Shown one piece after another: positions 40,250 to 49,590 of a stretch of 64,000 bases of DNA. The notes below the pieces were generated by a model. It was not told where the DNA came from and did not search any database. It saw only the letters and a program-made list of their open reading frames with translations. The translations under genes were made by a program, and so were the position numbers. Within the stretch, counting starts at the first letter, position 1. The number at the start of each line of letters is the position of its first letter. The stretch lies in the NCBI GenBank assembly GCA_035513055.1, contig DATKCT010000063.1:1-64000 (forward strand). The letters run 5' to 3'. The stretch is from DATKCT01 sp035513055 (GTDB taxonomy: Bacteria > Verrucomicrobiota > Verrucomicrobiia > Verrucomicrobiales > DEV007).

Positions 40250-41270
40250 CCGGGCGATCCCGCCCCTTTCCTATAGCCAAGAGGAATGTTTCCGGCGCAT
40301 TCAAGCGACCCCGGCCTGGGAGCGCTTGCGACCGGAATCCCTGGATCTCTTGGAGAAGATTCTCTTGGGGAACAGCGGGATCCGAAAGAGGCATTTCGCG
40401 GTGGAGGACGTGAATGAGATCTTGGATTTCTCTGCTCAGCGGCTTTATCATGAGTTCGAACGACATGCGCCGGCGCTGGCGGCGGACGCGCTGGGAAGGG
40501 CTCTGAAGCGGGCGGGACAGGGATTGGAGGCGCGCGATCTCGATGCGCTGTTTGTGTGCACGTGCACCGGTTATCTCTGCCCCGGCGTAAGCAGTTATGT
40601 GGCGGAACGCCTGGGGATGCGCGACGATGTGTATTTGCAAGACCTTGTTGGGCTGGGCTGTGGCGCGGCGATACCGGCGTTGCGGGCGGCGCGGGATTTC
40701 TTGACGACGAAACCGGATGGACTCGCGGCGGTGGCCGCGGTGGAAGTGTGTTCAGCGGCTTTTTACGTTGACGACGATCCGGGTGTGCTGGTGAGTATGT
40801 GTTTGTTTGGAGATGGCGCGAGTGGATCGGTGTGGACGGGGTTGCCAGGGAACGGGAGCGGCCTTCGAGCGGAGAGCTTCCGCGCCTTGCACTGGCCGAA
40901 GGATCGCGAGAAGATCCGTTTCGTGAACCGCGACGGGAAACTGTGCAATCAGTTGCATCGTTCGGTTCCGGTGTTGGCGGCGCGGGCGGTGGAAAGCCTG
41001 TTCGGGCAACGGGATGGAACGCGACCGGTGGATGCCTTCATCAGCCACGGCGGGGGCCGGGACGTCTTGGAAGCGTTGGGCCGCCGGATTGCGGGTTTCG
41101 ATTTTGCGGAGTCCCTGACGGTATTGCGCGAGTATGGGAACTTGAGCAGCCCCTCGGTTCTTTTCGCTTTGCAAGAGCGGCTGGAGAGCGGGGCATCCGA
41201 TGAGCGCCTGTGGCTCACTTCTTTTGGAGCCGGCTTCGCCTGTCACGCCTGCGAGTTGACGGCCTGCTGA
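40230..41270 (+). CDS. Type III polyketide synthase (chalcone synthase-like)
   Basis: A 346-residue thiolase-fold enzyme with the Cys-His-Asn triad: Cys144 in LVGLGCGAAIPAL, His273 in ISHGGGRD and Asn304 in EYGNLSSPSV. The bacterial type III PKS strings CTCTGYLCPG and LFGDGASGSVW are present. Type III synthases extend a starter acyl-CoA with malonyl-CoA and cyclise the product without an acyl carrier protein. It is last in the nadA-methyltransferase-oxidoreductase operon and converges with the RND pump gene, overlapping its 3' end by 28 bases. The product cannot be predicted precisely; alkylresorcinol- or quinone-type products are candidates. Confidence 0.9.
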   Translation: MFLLGLDRAIPPLSYSQEECFRRIQATPAWERLRPESLDLLEKILLGNSGIRKRHFAVEDVNEILDFSAQRLYHEFERHAPALAADALGRALKRAGQGLEARDLDALFVCTCTGYLCPGVSSYVAERLGMRDDVYLQDLVGLGCGAAIPALRAARDFLTTKPDGLAAVAAVEVCSAAFYVDDDPGVLVSMCLFGDGASGSVWTGLPGNGSGLRAESFRALHWPKDREKIRFVNRDGKLCNQLHRSVPVLAARAVESLFGQRDGTRPVDAFISHGGGRDVLEALGRRIAGFDFAESLTVLREYGNLSSPSVLFALQERLESGASDERLWLTSFGAGFACHACELTAC

Positions 41271-44200
41271 GCGTGGGTCTTGGGGGCGAATCCGGCGAAG
41301 GCTTTGAGGTCGTTGAGGGCGAGGTAGATGCAGGGGATGAGGAAGAGAGTGATGACGGTGGCGAAGAGCACCCCGAAGCTAAGGGAGATGGCCATGGGGA
41401 TGAGGAACTTGGCCTGCAGATCGGTCTCCAGCAACATGGGGGTGAGACCGGCGAAGGTGGTGAGCGAGGTCAGGAGGATGGGCCGGAAACGCACGGCTCC
41501 GGCTTCCCAGGCGGCATGGAGCAGCGACTCCTCGGTGTCGCGGTGGCGATTGATGTAGTCGACGAGCACGAGGCTATCGTTCACGACGACCCCGGCGAGC
41601 GCCACGATGCCGCACATGGACATAATGCTGAGATTAGTGCGCATGAGAAGATGTCCTGCGACGGCTCCAATCAGGCCGAATGGGATCACGGACATGATGA
41701 TGAGCGGCTGGACGTAACTGCGCAAGGGGATGGCCATGAGAACGTAGACTACCACGAGGGCGAAGAGCGCGCCGAGACCGATCTCCTGCACGGATTGGCG
41801 CTGATCTTTCTGTTCGCCTTGGAACTTGAACTGGATCCCTGGGTAGGTTTCCTGGAGGCGGGGAAACACCTGGGCGGTGAGGTCTTGCACGACGCGATTT
41901 GCGCTGGCTCCTCGGACCTGCGGGTCGATGTCGGCAGAAACTGTGACGGCGCGACGGCGATCCGCCCGCCGGATTGTGGAATAGCCGCGCCCGAACTCGG
42001 CTTCGGCGACGGCAGAGAAGGGCGCTTCGGCTCCATCGGCCAGGCGGATCTTCATATCCTCGAGGTTGGCCAGGGAAATGCGCTCATCGCGGGGATAACG
42101 GACCATGACTTTGACCTCATTGCGACCGCGTTGAAGACGCTGAGCCTCCTCGCCGTAAAAAGCCTGACGGACCTGGCGGGCCAGATTGACCTGGCGCAGT
42201 CCCAAGGCTTCGCCGGCGGGAAGGATCGAGAGTTTGATCTCTTGTTTGCCTTCACGATGGCTGTCGGAGATATCGATAACCCCTTCGTATTCGGATAGGG
42301 CGGCTTTTACTTCGCGGGAAACTTTCTCCAGAATTGCGAGGTCATTGCCGGAGAGTTCCAGATCGATGGCGTTGCCGCCGGCCTCGGATTCCTTGCGAAA
42401 CTCGAGCTGCAGAGCGCCGGGTATCGGTCCGGTGAGTTCGCGCCATCGGGAGATGATGGCGTCGGCGGAGACCTGGCGGTCCTTGGCCGGACTCAATTCG
42501 AGGGTGACTTCGCCCAGGTTTTCCTCGAGGCCGGGCTGACCCACCGCCTCGAAGCCGGTGCGGAAGGGTTGGGCGCCGACGCTGGCGAGGACATGGACGA
42601 TGGCTGAGGATCCGTCCTCGGCGCGGAACTCCTCGGCCAGGGTGCGGGTGGCGTTTTCGATTCGCGCAACCGCCTCCGCAGTGAACCGCACGGGCGAGCC
42701 GCTGGGCATGGTGAGTTTTGCCGATACGATCTCGGCTTCGACGTCGGGGAAGAATTTGAATTTGATCCAGCCCGCGGCGACGAAGACACAGGTCACGGCG
42801 AAGAGCCCGGTAAAGGCGGACATGACCACATAGCGGCGATGCAGACAGAAGTGGAGAGCGGGGCGGTAAACGCGGTCGACGAAAACTTCCAGGCCGTCGG
42901 TGAAGAGGCGGCGGAAACGGGTCACCGGGCCAGCCGGCCGGTTAGGGTCGAGGCGGGGCAGGAGAGCCAAGTGGGCGGGCAGGACCAGTTTAGATTGGGC
43001 TAGGGACACGAGGAGAGTCGGAATAACCACCAACGGAATGTTTCGCCAGATTTTTCCACTTACGCCGCTAACGCCCAGCATGGGAAGGAAGGCGGCCACC
43101 GTGGTGAGGACACCGAAAATGACGACGACTCCGACCTCATGCGTGCCGGCAGGGGCGGCGATCTTAGGATCTTCACCGAGACGCATGCGGCGAAAGACGT
43201 TTTCCCCGACGACGATGGCGTCGTCCACGACGATGCCGAGGACGAGAATGAAGGCAAAGAGAGAGATGAGGTTGATGGATATGCCGGCAAAAGGCATGAA
43301 GAGGATGGCTCCGGCGAAGGCGACGGGAATACCGAGGGCGACGAGGAAGGCGAGGCTGGGACGCAGGAAGAGGGCGAGGACTATGAAGACGAGGACGAGA
43401 CCGAAGAGACCGTTTTTGGCCAGGAGCCTCATGCGGCCTTCGAGGTAGATGGAGGTGTCGTTCCAGATCTGGAGTTGTACTCCTTCGGGAAACATCCGGG
43501 GGGCGTCGTGGATGAATTCTTTGACGAGTTTGGTGATCTCCAGGGTGTTTTCCTCGCCGCTGCGAAATACATTGACGAGGATGGCGGGCCGGCCGTCGAT
43601 CCGGGTGGAGACGACGCTGTCTTCGAATCCATCGACGATTTCGGCGACTTCACCCAGGCTGACGCGGGATCCGTCCGGCCGGGTCAAGACGGTGACGGAG
43701 GCGAATTCATCGGCGGAATAGCGTTTGGCGGCGCTGCGAAGGAGAATCTCGCCGGAGGTGGTGCGGACTGAGCCTCCCGGCAGGTCGAGCGAGCTGTTGC
43801 GCACGGCGTTGGCTACCTGCTCGAAGGTCAGTCCGTATTCGCGCAGGGTTTGCTCGGAGACTTCGATGGAGATCTCGTAGTTCTGGACGCCGGCCAGCTC
43901 GACGCGGCTGATTCCATCGAGGGCGGAGATTCCATCGCGAACGCGCTCAGCGAACTGCCGGAGAGTCCAATCGTCCGTGTTGGCGGAGACGGCGACGCTG
44001 AGCACTTGGCTTTTGATCAGCAATTCCTCGAGTACGGGTTCCTCGGCTTCTTCCGCGAGGTTTTGAATGGCGTCGATCCGGGTTTTAAGATCGTCCATAA
44101 CTTCCCGGGTGTCGGCATCGCTGCGGACTTCGACAAACACGGCGCCGTTGGATTCGGTGGCGATGGAAGTGACTCGCTCGATGCCGTCGACCGCTTCGAT

Positions 44201-44413
44201 GGCTTCTTCGATAGGAACGACGATGCCGTTCTCCACTTCTTCGGGCGCGGCGTTGGGGTAGGGCACTTGGACGAGGACCATATCGACCTCGGTTTCCGGA
44301 AAGATCTCCTTTCTGAGCCGGGGCCAGGTCGTGATTCCGCCCAGCAGAATCGTCAGCATGAGAAAATTGCCGGCGACGTGATTGCGGGAGAACCAGTAGA
44401 TGAGACCCTTCAT
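41243..44413 (-). CDS. RND family inner-membrane efflux pump
   Basis: A 1056-residue RND transporter, with twelve membrane helices and two large periplasmic loops. The N-terminus (RNHVAGNFLMLTILLGG) and YPNAAPEEVENGIVVPIEE are AcrB/MexB-superfamily marks, and the proton-relay pair Asp397-Asp398 is in GIVVDDAIVVGENVF. The pump works with the upstream periplasmic adaptor and TolC-like protein. Order tetR-tolC-adaptor-RND on one strand is seen; the adaptor starts 23 bases upstream. Substrate unknown. This lineage, with the short N-terminus, is closer to the MdtB/Swr-type than to classic AcrB. Confidence 0.95.
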   Translation of the reverse strand: MKGLIYWFSRNHVAGNFLMLTILLGGITTWPRLRKEIFPETEVDMVLVQVPYPNAAPEEVENGIVVPIEEAIEAVDGIERVTSIATESNGAVFVEVRSDADTREVMDDLKTRIDAIQNLAEEAEEPVLEELLIKSQVLSVAVSANTDDWTLRQFAERVRDGISALDGISRVELAGVQNYEISIEVSEQTLREYGLTFEQVANAVRNSSLDLPGGSVRTTSGEILLRSAAKRYSADEFASVTVLTRPDGSRVSLGEVAEIVDGFEDSVVSTRIDGRPAILVNVFRSGEENTLEITKLVKEFIHDAPRMFPEGVQLQIWNDTSIYLEGRMRLLAKNGLFGLVLVFIVLALFLRPSLAFLVALGIPVAFAGAILFMPFAGISINLISLFAFILVLGIVVDDAIVVGENVFRRMRLGEDPKIAAPAGTHEVGVVVIFGVLTTVAAFLPMLGVSGVSGKIWRNIPLVVIPTLLVSLAQSKLVLPAHLALLPRLDPNRPAGPVTRFRRLFTDGLEVFVDRVYRPALHFCLHRRYVVMSAFTGLFAVTCVFVAAGWIKFKFFPDVEAEIVSAKLTMPSGSPVRFTAEAVARIENATRTLAEEFRAEDGSSAIVHVLASVGAQPFRTGFEAVGQPGLEENLGEVTLELSPAKDRQVSADAIISRWRELTGPIPGALQLEFRKESEAGGNAIDLELSGNDLAILEKVSREVKAALSEYEGVIDISDSHREGKQEIKLSILPAGEALGLRQVNLARQVRQAFYGEEAQRLQRGRNEVKVMVRYPRDERISLANLEDMKIRLADGAEAPFSAVAEAEFGRGYSTIRRADRRRAVTVSADIDPQVRGASANRVVQDLTAQVFPRLQETYPGIQFKFQGEQKDQRQSVQEIGLGALFALVVVYVLMAIPLRSYVQPLIIMSVIPFGLIGAVAGHLLMRTNLSIMSMCGIVALAGVVVNDSLVLVDYINRHRDTEESLLHAAWEAGAVRFRPILLTSLTTFAGLTPMLLETDLQAKFLIPMAISLSFGVLFATVITLFLIPCIYLALNDLKAFAGFAPKTHAQQAVNSQA

Positions 44414-44436
44414 GGGCGAGAGACGGGAGACGGGAA

Positions 44437-45603
44437 TCAGAAATCCGAAGTGGTTTCGTTAGCAATGGAGGGTATGGGCACGACCGGCATTCCGTCGGTC
44501 ACGCCCTCGAGAAAGGTGATGCACAGCCGTTCCCCTTCTTGCAGTCCTTCCGCCAGGACGACGCCGGCGGGGTCCCGCCAGCGGATGGAGACGTCGCGGA
44601 AGCGGAGCCGGTTGGAGTCGTCGATGACGAGAACCTGGCTGTCGTTGCGCAGGGCGCGCCTGGGGATACGGATGATGTTGGAAAAGGCCATCCCTTCTAT
44701 ACGGGCCTGAACGAAAAGGCCCGGCCGGAGAAGCTGTTTGGGATCGTTGTCGTGTGCTTCCAGATTGAGCCTGGCCACCAGGCGGATGGAACGGCTGGTC
44801 CGGTCGATGGCCCCTTCGCTACGGACGATGGCCGCCGGCCACCGAAACTCCGATCCCCCTACTGGAGCGCTGAGTTGAACGGCGGGGCCGGTGTTGCCGG
44901 TGGGCGGGTGGAGGAAAATATAATCGTCGAGCGAAACAGGAAGGCGGGCCTCGAGCACGCGCGAAGCGTAGATGTCGGCTAGGGGGGATCCCGCAGTGAT
45001 GTAGGCGCCGATGTCCGTGTGGGTGGCGATGATGCGTCCCGTGTAGGGAGCGCGGACTTCACAGCGTTCGAGATCGTGTTCGGCCTTGCGCAGGGCAGCT
45101 TCAGCCGCGGCGAGCTTGGCCGCAGCGCTTTCACGATGCGGAATGCGCAGAACGAGATCTGCAGGAGCGCCGCCGCGGCCGAGCTTTTCCCAATCGCGGC
45201 GGGCCTGATCTCCCCGCGCCTTCTCTGTTTCCAGCGCGAGACGCGCGTCTTGCAAAGCGGCATGGGCTTGAGAGAGGGCGGCCTGATAATCGGAGGAATC
45301 AATCTCGAGCAGGATGTCGCCGGTCTGAAAGCTTTCTCCCGCCAGAAAGGAAGGGGCGACGCGATCGACGCGTCCGGAAACTTCGGCGGCGAGAGTAGAC
45401 TCCGTGACCGCTTCGACGATGCCCTGGGACTTCACGTAGACTTGATAGTCCTCACGCTGGACCGTCTCGAACTCGACGGTGGGCAGGATCCGCGCGGGCG
45501 AAACTTTTGTGGCGGTCGGCTGGAACTTCCACAATGCGAGGGACAAGAGCGCTGCGCCTCCCAGGATGAGCGCGATCAAAATCAGGGTGCGGGAGCGAGT
45601 CAT
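44437..45603 (-). CDS. RND efflux periplasmic adaptor subunit (membrane fusion protein)
   Basis: A 388-residue adaptor: N-terminal membrane anchor (TLILIALILGGAALLSLAL), a lipoyl-like half-motif TLAAEVSGRVDRVAPSF, a coiled-coil hairpin with DYQAALSQAHAAL and ALRKAEHDLERCE, the second lipoyl half YTGRIIATHTDIGAYI, and a beta-barrel domain. It joins the RND pump to the TolC-like channel in the periplasm. It overlaps the tolC-like gene's stop by four bases, so the two are co-translated. Confidence 0.93.
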   Translation of the reverse strand: MTRSRTLILIALILGGAALLSLALWKFQPTATKVSPARILPTVEFETVQREDYQVYVKSQGIVEAVTESTLAAEVSGRVDRVAPSFLAGESFQTGDILLEIDSSDYQAALSQAHAALQDARLALETEKARGDQARRDWEKLGRGGAPADLVLRIPHRESAAAKLAAAEAALRKAEHDLERCEVRAPYTGRIIATHTDIGAYITAGSPLADIYASRVLEARLPVSLDDYIFLHPPTGNTGPAVQLSAPVGGSEFRWPAAIVRSEGAIDRTSRSIRLVARLNLEAHDNDPKQLLRPGLFVQARIEGMAFSNIIRIPRRALRNDSQVLVIDDSNRLRFRDVSIRWRDPAGVVLAEGLQEGERLCITFLEGVTDGMPVVPIPSIANETTSDF

Positions 45604-47036
45604 GGCTGAGCGGAGCGCTGAAGGTAGTCGCCGCCGAGAGCCAAGTGGAGGTTGACCCTGTTGTCGAGGCGTTGACGGCGGACCGTGATGAGATTCGCCC
45701 GGGAGCTGAAGAGCCGGACTTGGGCGGTGAGGACGGTCAGGATATCTCCTACCCCATCGCGGTAGTTGGACCTGGATTCAGTATCGGCTTCCGCGGCCAG
45801 TTCCACGGCTTCTTCGAGAGCGCTTTGTCTTCTCCCGAGAAAGGAATCGGCTTCCAAGGCCGTTTCCACTTCGAGAAAAGCTTGGAGGACGACCGACTGA
45901 AGCTGGGCCAACGCTTCGCGGTCTTCGGCGCGGCGCTGGTCGCGCTGCGCCAGAAGCGATCCGCCGTCGAGGATGGGTTGGACCACGTTTCCGGCCAGCG
46001 TCCATACGCCGAAATCGCTGTTGGCCAGTTGGTCGAGGTCGCTGGTGACGTTCCCCGCGCTTCCAGTTAGGGCGAGACGGGGAAAGAAAGCCCGGCGAGC
46101 TTCCTCGAGGCGCTTTCCGCTCGCGGCGAAGCGCCGTTCGGCGGCGAGGAGATCCGGGCGCCGCAGGAGGAGTTCGGAAGGCAGACCGGCGGGAGGAGTG
46201 GGCGGGACGGCGGGCAAGCTGGAGGATTCGACCACGGTGGCGGAGGGATAGCGGCCCAGCAGGATCTCGAGTTGCCGGAGGGCCAGATCGCGCTGTTCGC
46301 CGCGCAGCTCCACTTGAGCGCGCCCGTTGGCGGAATCGGATTTGGCGATGCGGAGTTGGGCGGCGACGCCGCCTTCGCTCTCGCCGCTTTCGAATCGTTC
46401 TTGCAGGACCAGCTCGGTGGCCCGGAAACTCTCGAGCGAATCATGGGAGAGCGCGAGTTGCTGGTTAGCCTCGGCCAAGGCAAACCAGGCTTTGGCGACT
46501 TGAGCCACGAGTGAGCTGCGGGCGGCCCGGTAGTCGGCGCCGGAGGCTTGAAGCTCAGCGGAGGCGGCGGAGAGGCCGGCGCGAAGGCGGCCCCAGACAT
46601 CAATTTCCCAACTGAGGTCCAGGGTCGCTCCAAAGCGATTGTCGATAAAGGCAGGAGTGCTTCCGCCGGTGAACTCCTCGGGGAAACCGATGAAGTTCTG
46701 CTTCGTGCGCGAGGGATTGAAATTAACGTCGAGTTGAGGCTGGAGAGGCGCGGCGGATCCACGAACGGCGGAGGCGGCGCGGGCGACCCGGGCTTGAGCG
46801 GTATGAAGATCGGGATTGGCTTGAAGCGCCTCGTCGACAAGATTCTGCAACACGCGATCCCGGAAGCGGATGATCCAGTGGTAGTCTACTCCAGCCGCTC
46901 CATAACTGGTCGCGGCCCAAGCGCCAGGCACAGAGAGGTCGAGTTCGGCGTAACGAGAGGTGGGAGCGACAGCCGCGCAGCCGCAGGCGAAAAGGACCGC
47001 GGCGTTCAGGGTAAGTGCGCATCGGAAGGGCGGCAT
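45600..47036 (-). CDS. TolC-like outer-membrane efflux lipoprotein (NodT family)
   Basis: A 478-residue outer-membrane factor. MPPFRCALTLNAAVLFACGC provides a signal with lipobox, consistent with NodT-type lipid-anchored channels. Two long helical repeats follow, each with the OEP pattern, for example LQANPDLHTAQARVARAASAV and GLPSELLLRRPDLLAAERRF. The latter is a well-known RRPD signature of the family. A longer frame upstream is in the tetR 3' region and rejected. With the adaptor and the RND pump it forms a complete tripartite exporter. Confidence 0.93.
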   Translation of the reverse strand: MPPFRCALTLNAAVLFACGCAAVAPTSRYAELDLSVPGAWAATSYGAAGVDYHWIIRFRDRVLQNLVDEALQANPDLHTAQARVARAASAVRGSAAPLQPQLDVNFNPSRTKQNFIGFPEEFTGGSTPAFIDNRFGATLDLSWEIDVWGRLRAGLSAASAELQASGADYRAARSSLVAQVAKAWFALAEANQQLALSHDSLESFRATELVLQERFESGESEGGVAAQLRIAKSDSANGRAQVELRGEQRDLALRQLEILLGRYPSATVVESSSLPAVPPTPPAGLPSELLLRRPDLLAAERRFAASGKRLEEARRAFFPRLALTGSAGNVTSDLDQLANSDFGVWTLAGNVVQPILDGGSLLAQRDQRRAEDREALAQLQSVVLQAFLEVETALEADSFLGRRQSALEEAVELAAEADTESRSNYRDGVGDILTVLTAQVRLFSSRANLITVRRQRLDNRVNLHLALGGDYLQRSAQP

Positions 47037-47052
47037 GGGGCGGATCTGAGGC

Positions 47053-47721
47053 TCAGAGTTCCGGGATGGACACGGGGGCCTGCAGGCCCGCGACGCAGTA
47101 ATCGGCGGCGTGCTGGAGAATCTCTTCAGCGGAGGGGTTGCCGGCCCGGCCGCCGGTGACTTGAGCAAGAGCCTCGCGGTGAGAGAAGGTGTGGGCGAAG
47201 ACGCCAAAGGTGAAGTGGAGGCGCCAGAGGATGAGATGCTCAGGCAGCGCGGGAAGGGAACGTTGAAGAGCGAGAGAAAAACGGCGGGAGACTTCCTGAA
47301 AGAGCGGCGTGACGGATTCCGGGAGACGATAACCGCGGTCGCTCATGAAGCGGCCCATGAGCTTAAAGAAGAGTTTTTCGGAAAGCTCGCTTTGGCGAAT
47401 CATCGAGAAGACGGGCCCGATGAAGGCGAGGACGAGAGGGCGGAGCGGGACGAAGCCGGAGGGGCCGGCGAGGCGTTCTTCGTTGTCGAGAAGGGCGAGG
47501 CGCTGGTGATTGATGGGGGATACGTAACGGGCGATGACGGCGTCGATGAGGGCTTCCTTGGAACCGAAGTGATAGTGGACGGAGGCGAGATTGGCCTTGG
47601 CCTGACGGGTGAGGAGGCGAAGGGAGACGGAATCGAAGCCGTGGGAGGCGAAGAGGACTTCGGCGGCCTCGAGGAGGCGGAGCCTGGTGGACGGATCACG
47701 GGCTTGGGAAGGGGCGGGCAC
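47053..47721 (-). CDS. TetR-family transcriptional repressor of the efflux operon
   Basis: A 222-residue TetR/AcrR regulator. The HTH reads LRLLEAAEVLFASHGFDSVS, LRLLTRQAKANLASVHYHFG and the SKEALIDAVI helix. The remainder is an all-helical ligand-binding domain. It is first in the operon with the TolC-like protein (16-base gap), adaptor and pump. I use the GTG start right after a perfect inverted repeat. A TTG three codons upstream would lie inside that repeat. Autoregulation and control of the pump are inferred from the context. Confidence 0.9.
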   Translation of the reverse strand: MPAPSQARDPSTRLRLLEAAEVLFASHGFDSVSLRLLTRQAKANLASVHYHFGSKEALIDAVIARYVSPINHQRLALLDNEERLAGPSGFVPLRPLVLAFIGPVFSMIRQSELSEKLFFKLMGRFMSDRGYRLPESVTPLFQEVSRRFSLALQRSLPALPEHLILWRLHFTFGVFAHTFSHREALAQVTGGRAGNPSAEEILQHAADYCVAGLQAPVSIPEL

Positions 47722-47725
47722 GTTT

Positions 47726-47743
47726 TTCAAACAGACGTTTGAA
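47726..47743 (-). promoter_or_regulatory. Probable TetR operator at the start of the efflux operon
   Basis: TTCAAAC and GTTTGAA form a perfect 7-bp inverted repeat with a 4-nt centre (AGAC), 4 bases upstream of the GTG start of the TetR gene. The dyad size fits TetR-family operators. Its closeness to the start codon leaves no room for a Shine-Dalgarno sequence, so a leaderless or very short leader transcript is likely. Confidence 0.65.
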
Positions 47744-47899
47744 CGGGTACGGCCCTCCGGTCAAGCCGCCTTTGCCGGCTTGGAACGGCCGCAAGGCCGA
47801 TCTGGATGGGTCCTTTCCAACGGGCCCTCTAGGCGCCGGCCGCCGGGGACGGCGCTCAGGCCTGGTCTGACGATTCGTCCGGGTCTCGTGGAGGGACTT

Positions 47900-48835
47900 T
47901 TATTGGGCCGGCACAGGCTCCGCTGCGATGCGGAGCTGCCGCACGGTGTAGCCCTTCTTTTCCAGCAATTCGATGACGCTATCCTTGCCGACCAGGTGCC
48001 CCGTGCCGACCACGACCATCACATCTTTGTCCTCTTCGCTCAGCATCGGCTCGATCTTCTCGATCCAACTGCGGTTGCGGTCGATCAAAAGGACTTCGGC
48101 CAGCTCTGGGAAATCCTCGAGACCCTCGTTCATCGCCGCGGCTACGCCCTCGGCATCGCCTTTCTTCCAGCGCTCGACCAATTTCTCGAAGAACTCCTTT
48201 GTCTTTCCGAGGTTATCCAAGGTGTAACGGACCATTTTGTCGTTCTCTTCCTTGTTGAACTGATTGAGGAGTTTCATCTGGAAATCCCAGGTTTCCAGGC
48301 CGCCGGTTTCCTTCCTGTCGGCGACGGCGCGTTGGTAGAGATGCATATCCAGTCCAAGATCGGGACGGGCGCCCATTTCCATGAGTTCGAGTTGACCGAG
48401 CATGATCGCGAGGAAACCGGGGCGAATTTTGTCGACGTCAGGCATCAGAGCGAAGAGTTGGTGCCCTTGGAGGCCTTTGACTAAAGCTTGGTAGGTTTCT
48501 GGGGACAGCTCGGTCTTCAGGCTTTGACCCGGTTCTGTGTACATGGCCATTTGCATGACTTGTAAGGCGATGGCCGGGTCGTTGATCTTGTCCGGAGGGG
48601 CCTCGAACCAGATTTTTTCCGACTTTTTGTAGGCGTCATCATAGGGTTGAGGCAACGGATAGTCCTTTTCGGTAAGGAGATGCATGGACCCGGCCAAATA
48701 AACGGTATTGGCTTTGCCCGCGACTTCCCAGACGCAGCCGGGATGGTCTTCGGCGGCGCGAGACTGGATGGACCCGGCGATGAGGGCGAAGAGGCTCAGC
48801 AATCCGGTGAGCGGGAGGAGACGTTTCGTGAGCAT
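47900..48835 (-). CDS. TraB/GumN family protein
   Basis: A 311-residue exported protein: signal MLTKRLLPLTGLLSLFALIA ending SRAAED, then VWEVAGKANTVYLAGSMHLL, the conserved GS-x-H motif of TraB/GumN proteins, and the C-terminal VVVGTGHLVGKDSVIELLEKKGY with the second GxGH motif. The family shares a fold with Tiki metalloproteases, whose active site includes these histidines, but bacterial functions are mostly unproved. A frame extending further upstream lacks a signal and is rejected. It is transcribed in the same direction as the efflux operon but separately. Confidence 0.88.
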   Translation of the reverse strand: MLTKRLLPLTGLLSLFALIAGSIQSRAAEDHPGCVWEVAGKANTVYLAGSMHLLTEKDYPLPQPYDDAYKKSEKIWFEAPPDKINDPAIALQVMQMAMYTEPGQSLKTELSPETYQALVKGLQGHQLFALMPDVDKIRPGFLAIMLGQLELMEMGARPDLGLDMHLYQRAVADRKETGGLETWDFQMKLLNQFNKEENDKMVRYTLDNLGKTKEFFEKLVERWKKGDAEGVAAAMNEGLEDFPELAEVLLIDRNRSWIEKIEPMLSEEDKDVMVVVGTGHLVGKDSVIELLEKKGYTVRQLRIAAEPVPAQ

Positions 48836-48991
48836 GATCGAAGTGGCTTGGAGATGTAGGCGGCGGGGTTGCTGGCCCGCCAGACTGCTGGCAGGAGCAA
48901 ATGGGGACCGCCAGGAAGCTCGCGCAAGTGCGCATCGATGCAAGGGCGCAAACAGTTGCTCTTCGAGGGAATCGGGGTTCTCGTACACGTC

Positions 48992-49579
48992 TCAACCGCG
49001 GAGTTGCTGAGGAGGGGGCTCCGGAGGACTTACGGGGCCGGACGGGGGAGGCGCCTCCCGCCTGAGTCGAAAAAAGGCTTTAAGCAATGCGGCGGATTCC
49101 TTCGCTAGGACTCCGGAGGTGATCAGGCAGTGATGATTGAGGGGAGTATTCTGGAGAAGATTGATGAATCCTCCGGCGGCGCCGCTTTTTTCATCGGGGC
49201 AACCGAAGATGACGCGGCGGATGCGGCAATGCACGATGGCTCCGGCGCACATGGGACAGGGTTCTTTGGTGACGAAAACATCGCAATGGGTGAGCCGCCA
49301 GTCGCCGATGGCGCTTTGGGCCTGGGTGAGGGCCAGCATTTCTGCGTGGGCAGTGGCGTCGCGGAGGAGTTCGACCTGATTGGCGGCCCGGCCGATGATG
49401 TGACCTTCATGGACGACGACGGCGCCGACCGGAACTTCTTCTTGGCGGAAGGCCTTGCGGGCTTCGCGCAGAGCCTGGCTCATGAAGAACTGATCGCTGG
49501 AACGGTCGATGGAATCTTGAGCGGGCGGGTCATCGTCGGGTTCGATCATTTCGGTGGCGGCGCGGGCCGCGGGCAGCAT
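48992..49579 (-). CDS. tadA: tRNA-specific adenosine deaminase TadA
   Basis: A 195-residue cytidine-deaminase-fold enzyme that converts adenosine-34 of tRNA-Arg(ACG) to inosine. The zinc-site residues His78-Ala-Glu80 are in TAHAEMLAL, and Cys108/Cys111 are in PCPMCAGA. The N-terminal extension of about 30 residues and the Pro-rich C-terminus are not conserved. It is divergent from rpe with only eleven bases between the ATGs, so the promoters must overlap the coding starts. A shorter start at an ATG ten codons in is possible. Confidence 0.93.
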   Translation of the reverse strand: MLPAARAATEMIEPDDDPPAQDSIDRSSDQFFMSQALREARKAFRQEEVPVGAVVVHEGHIIGRAANQVELLRDATAHAEMLALTQAQSAIGDWRLTHCDVFVTKEPCPMCAGAIVHCRIRRVIFGCPDEKSGAAGGFINLLQNTPLNHHCLITSGVLAKESAALLKAFFRLRREAPPPSGPVSPPEPPPQQLRG

Positions 49580-49590
49580 AGTCCGGGGGA

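Noticed and set aside
41210..42298. Plus-strand 362-codon frame opposite the RND pump
   Set aside because: Shadow of the pump gene; Asp/Gly/His-rich with no motif.
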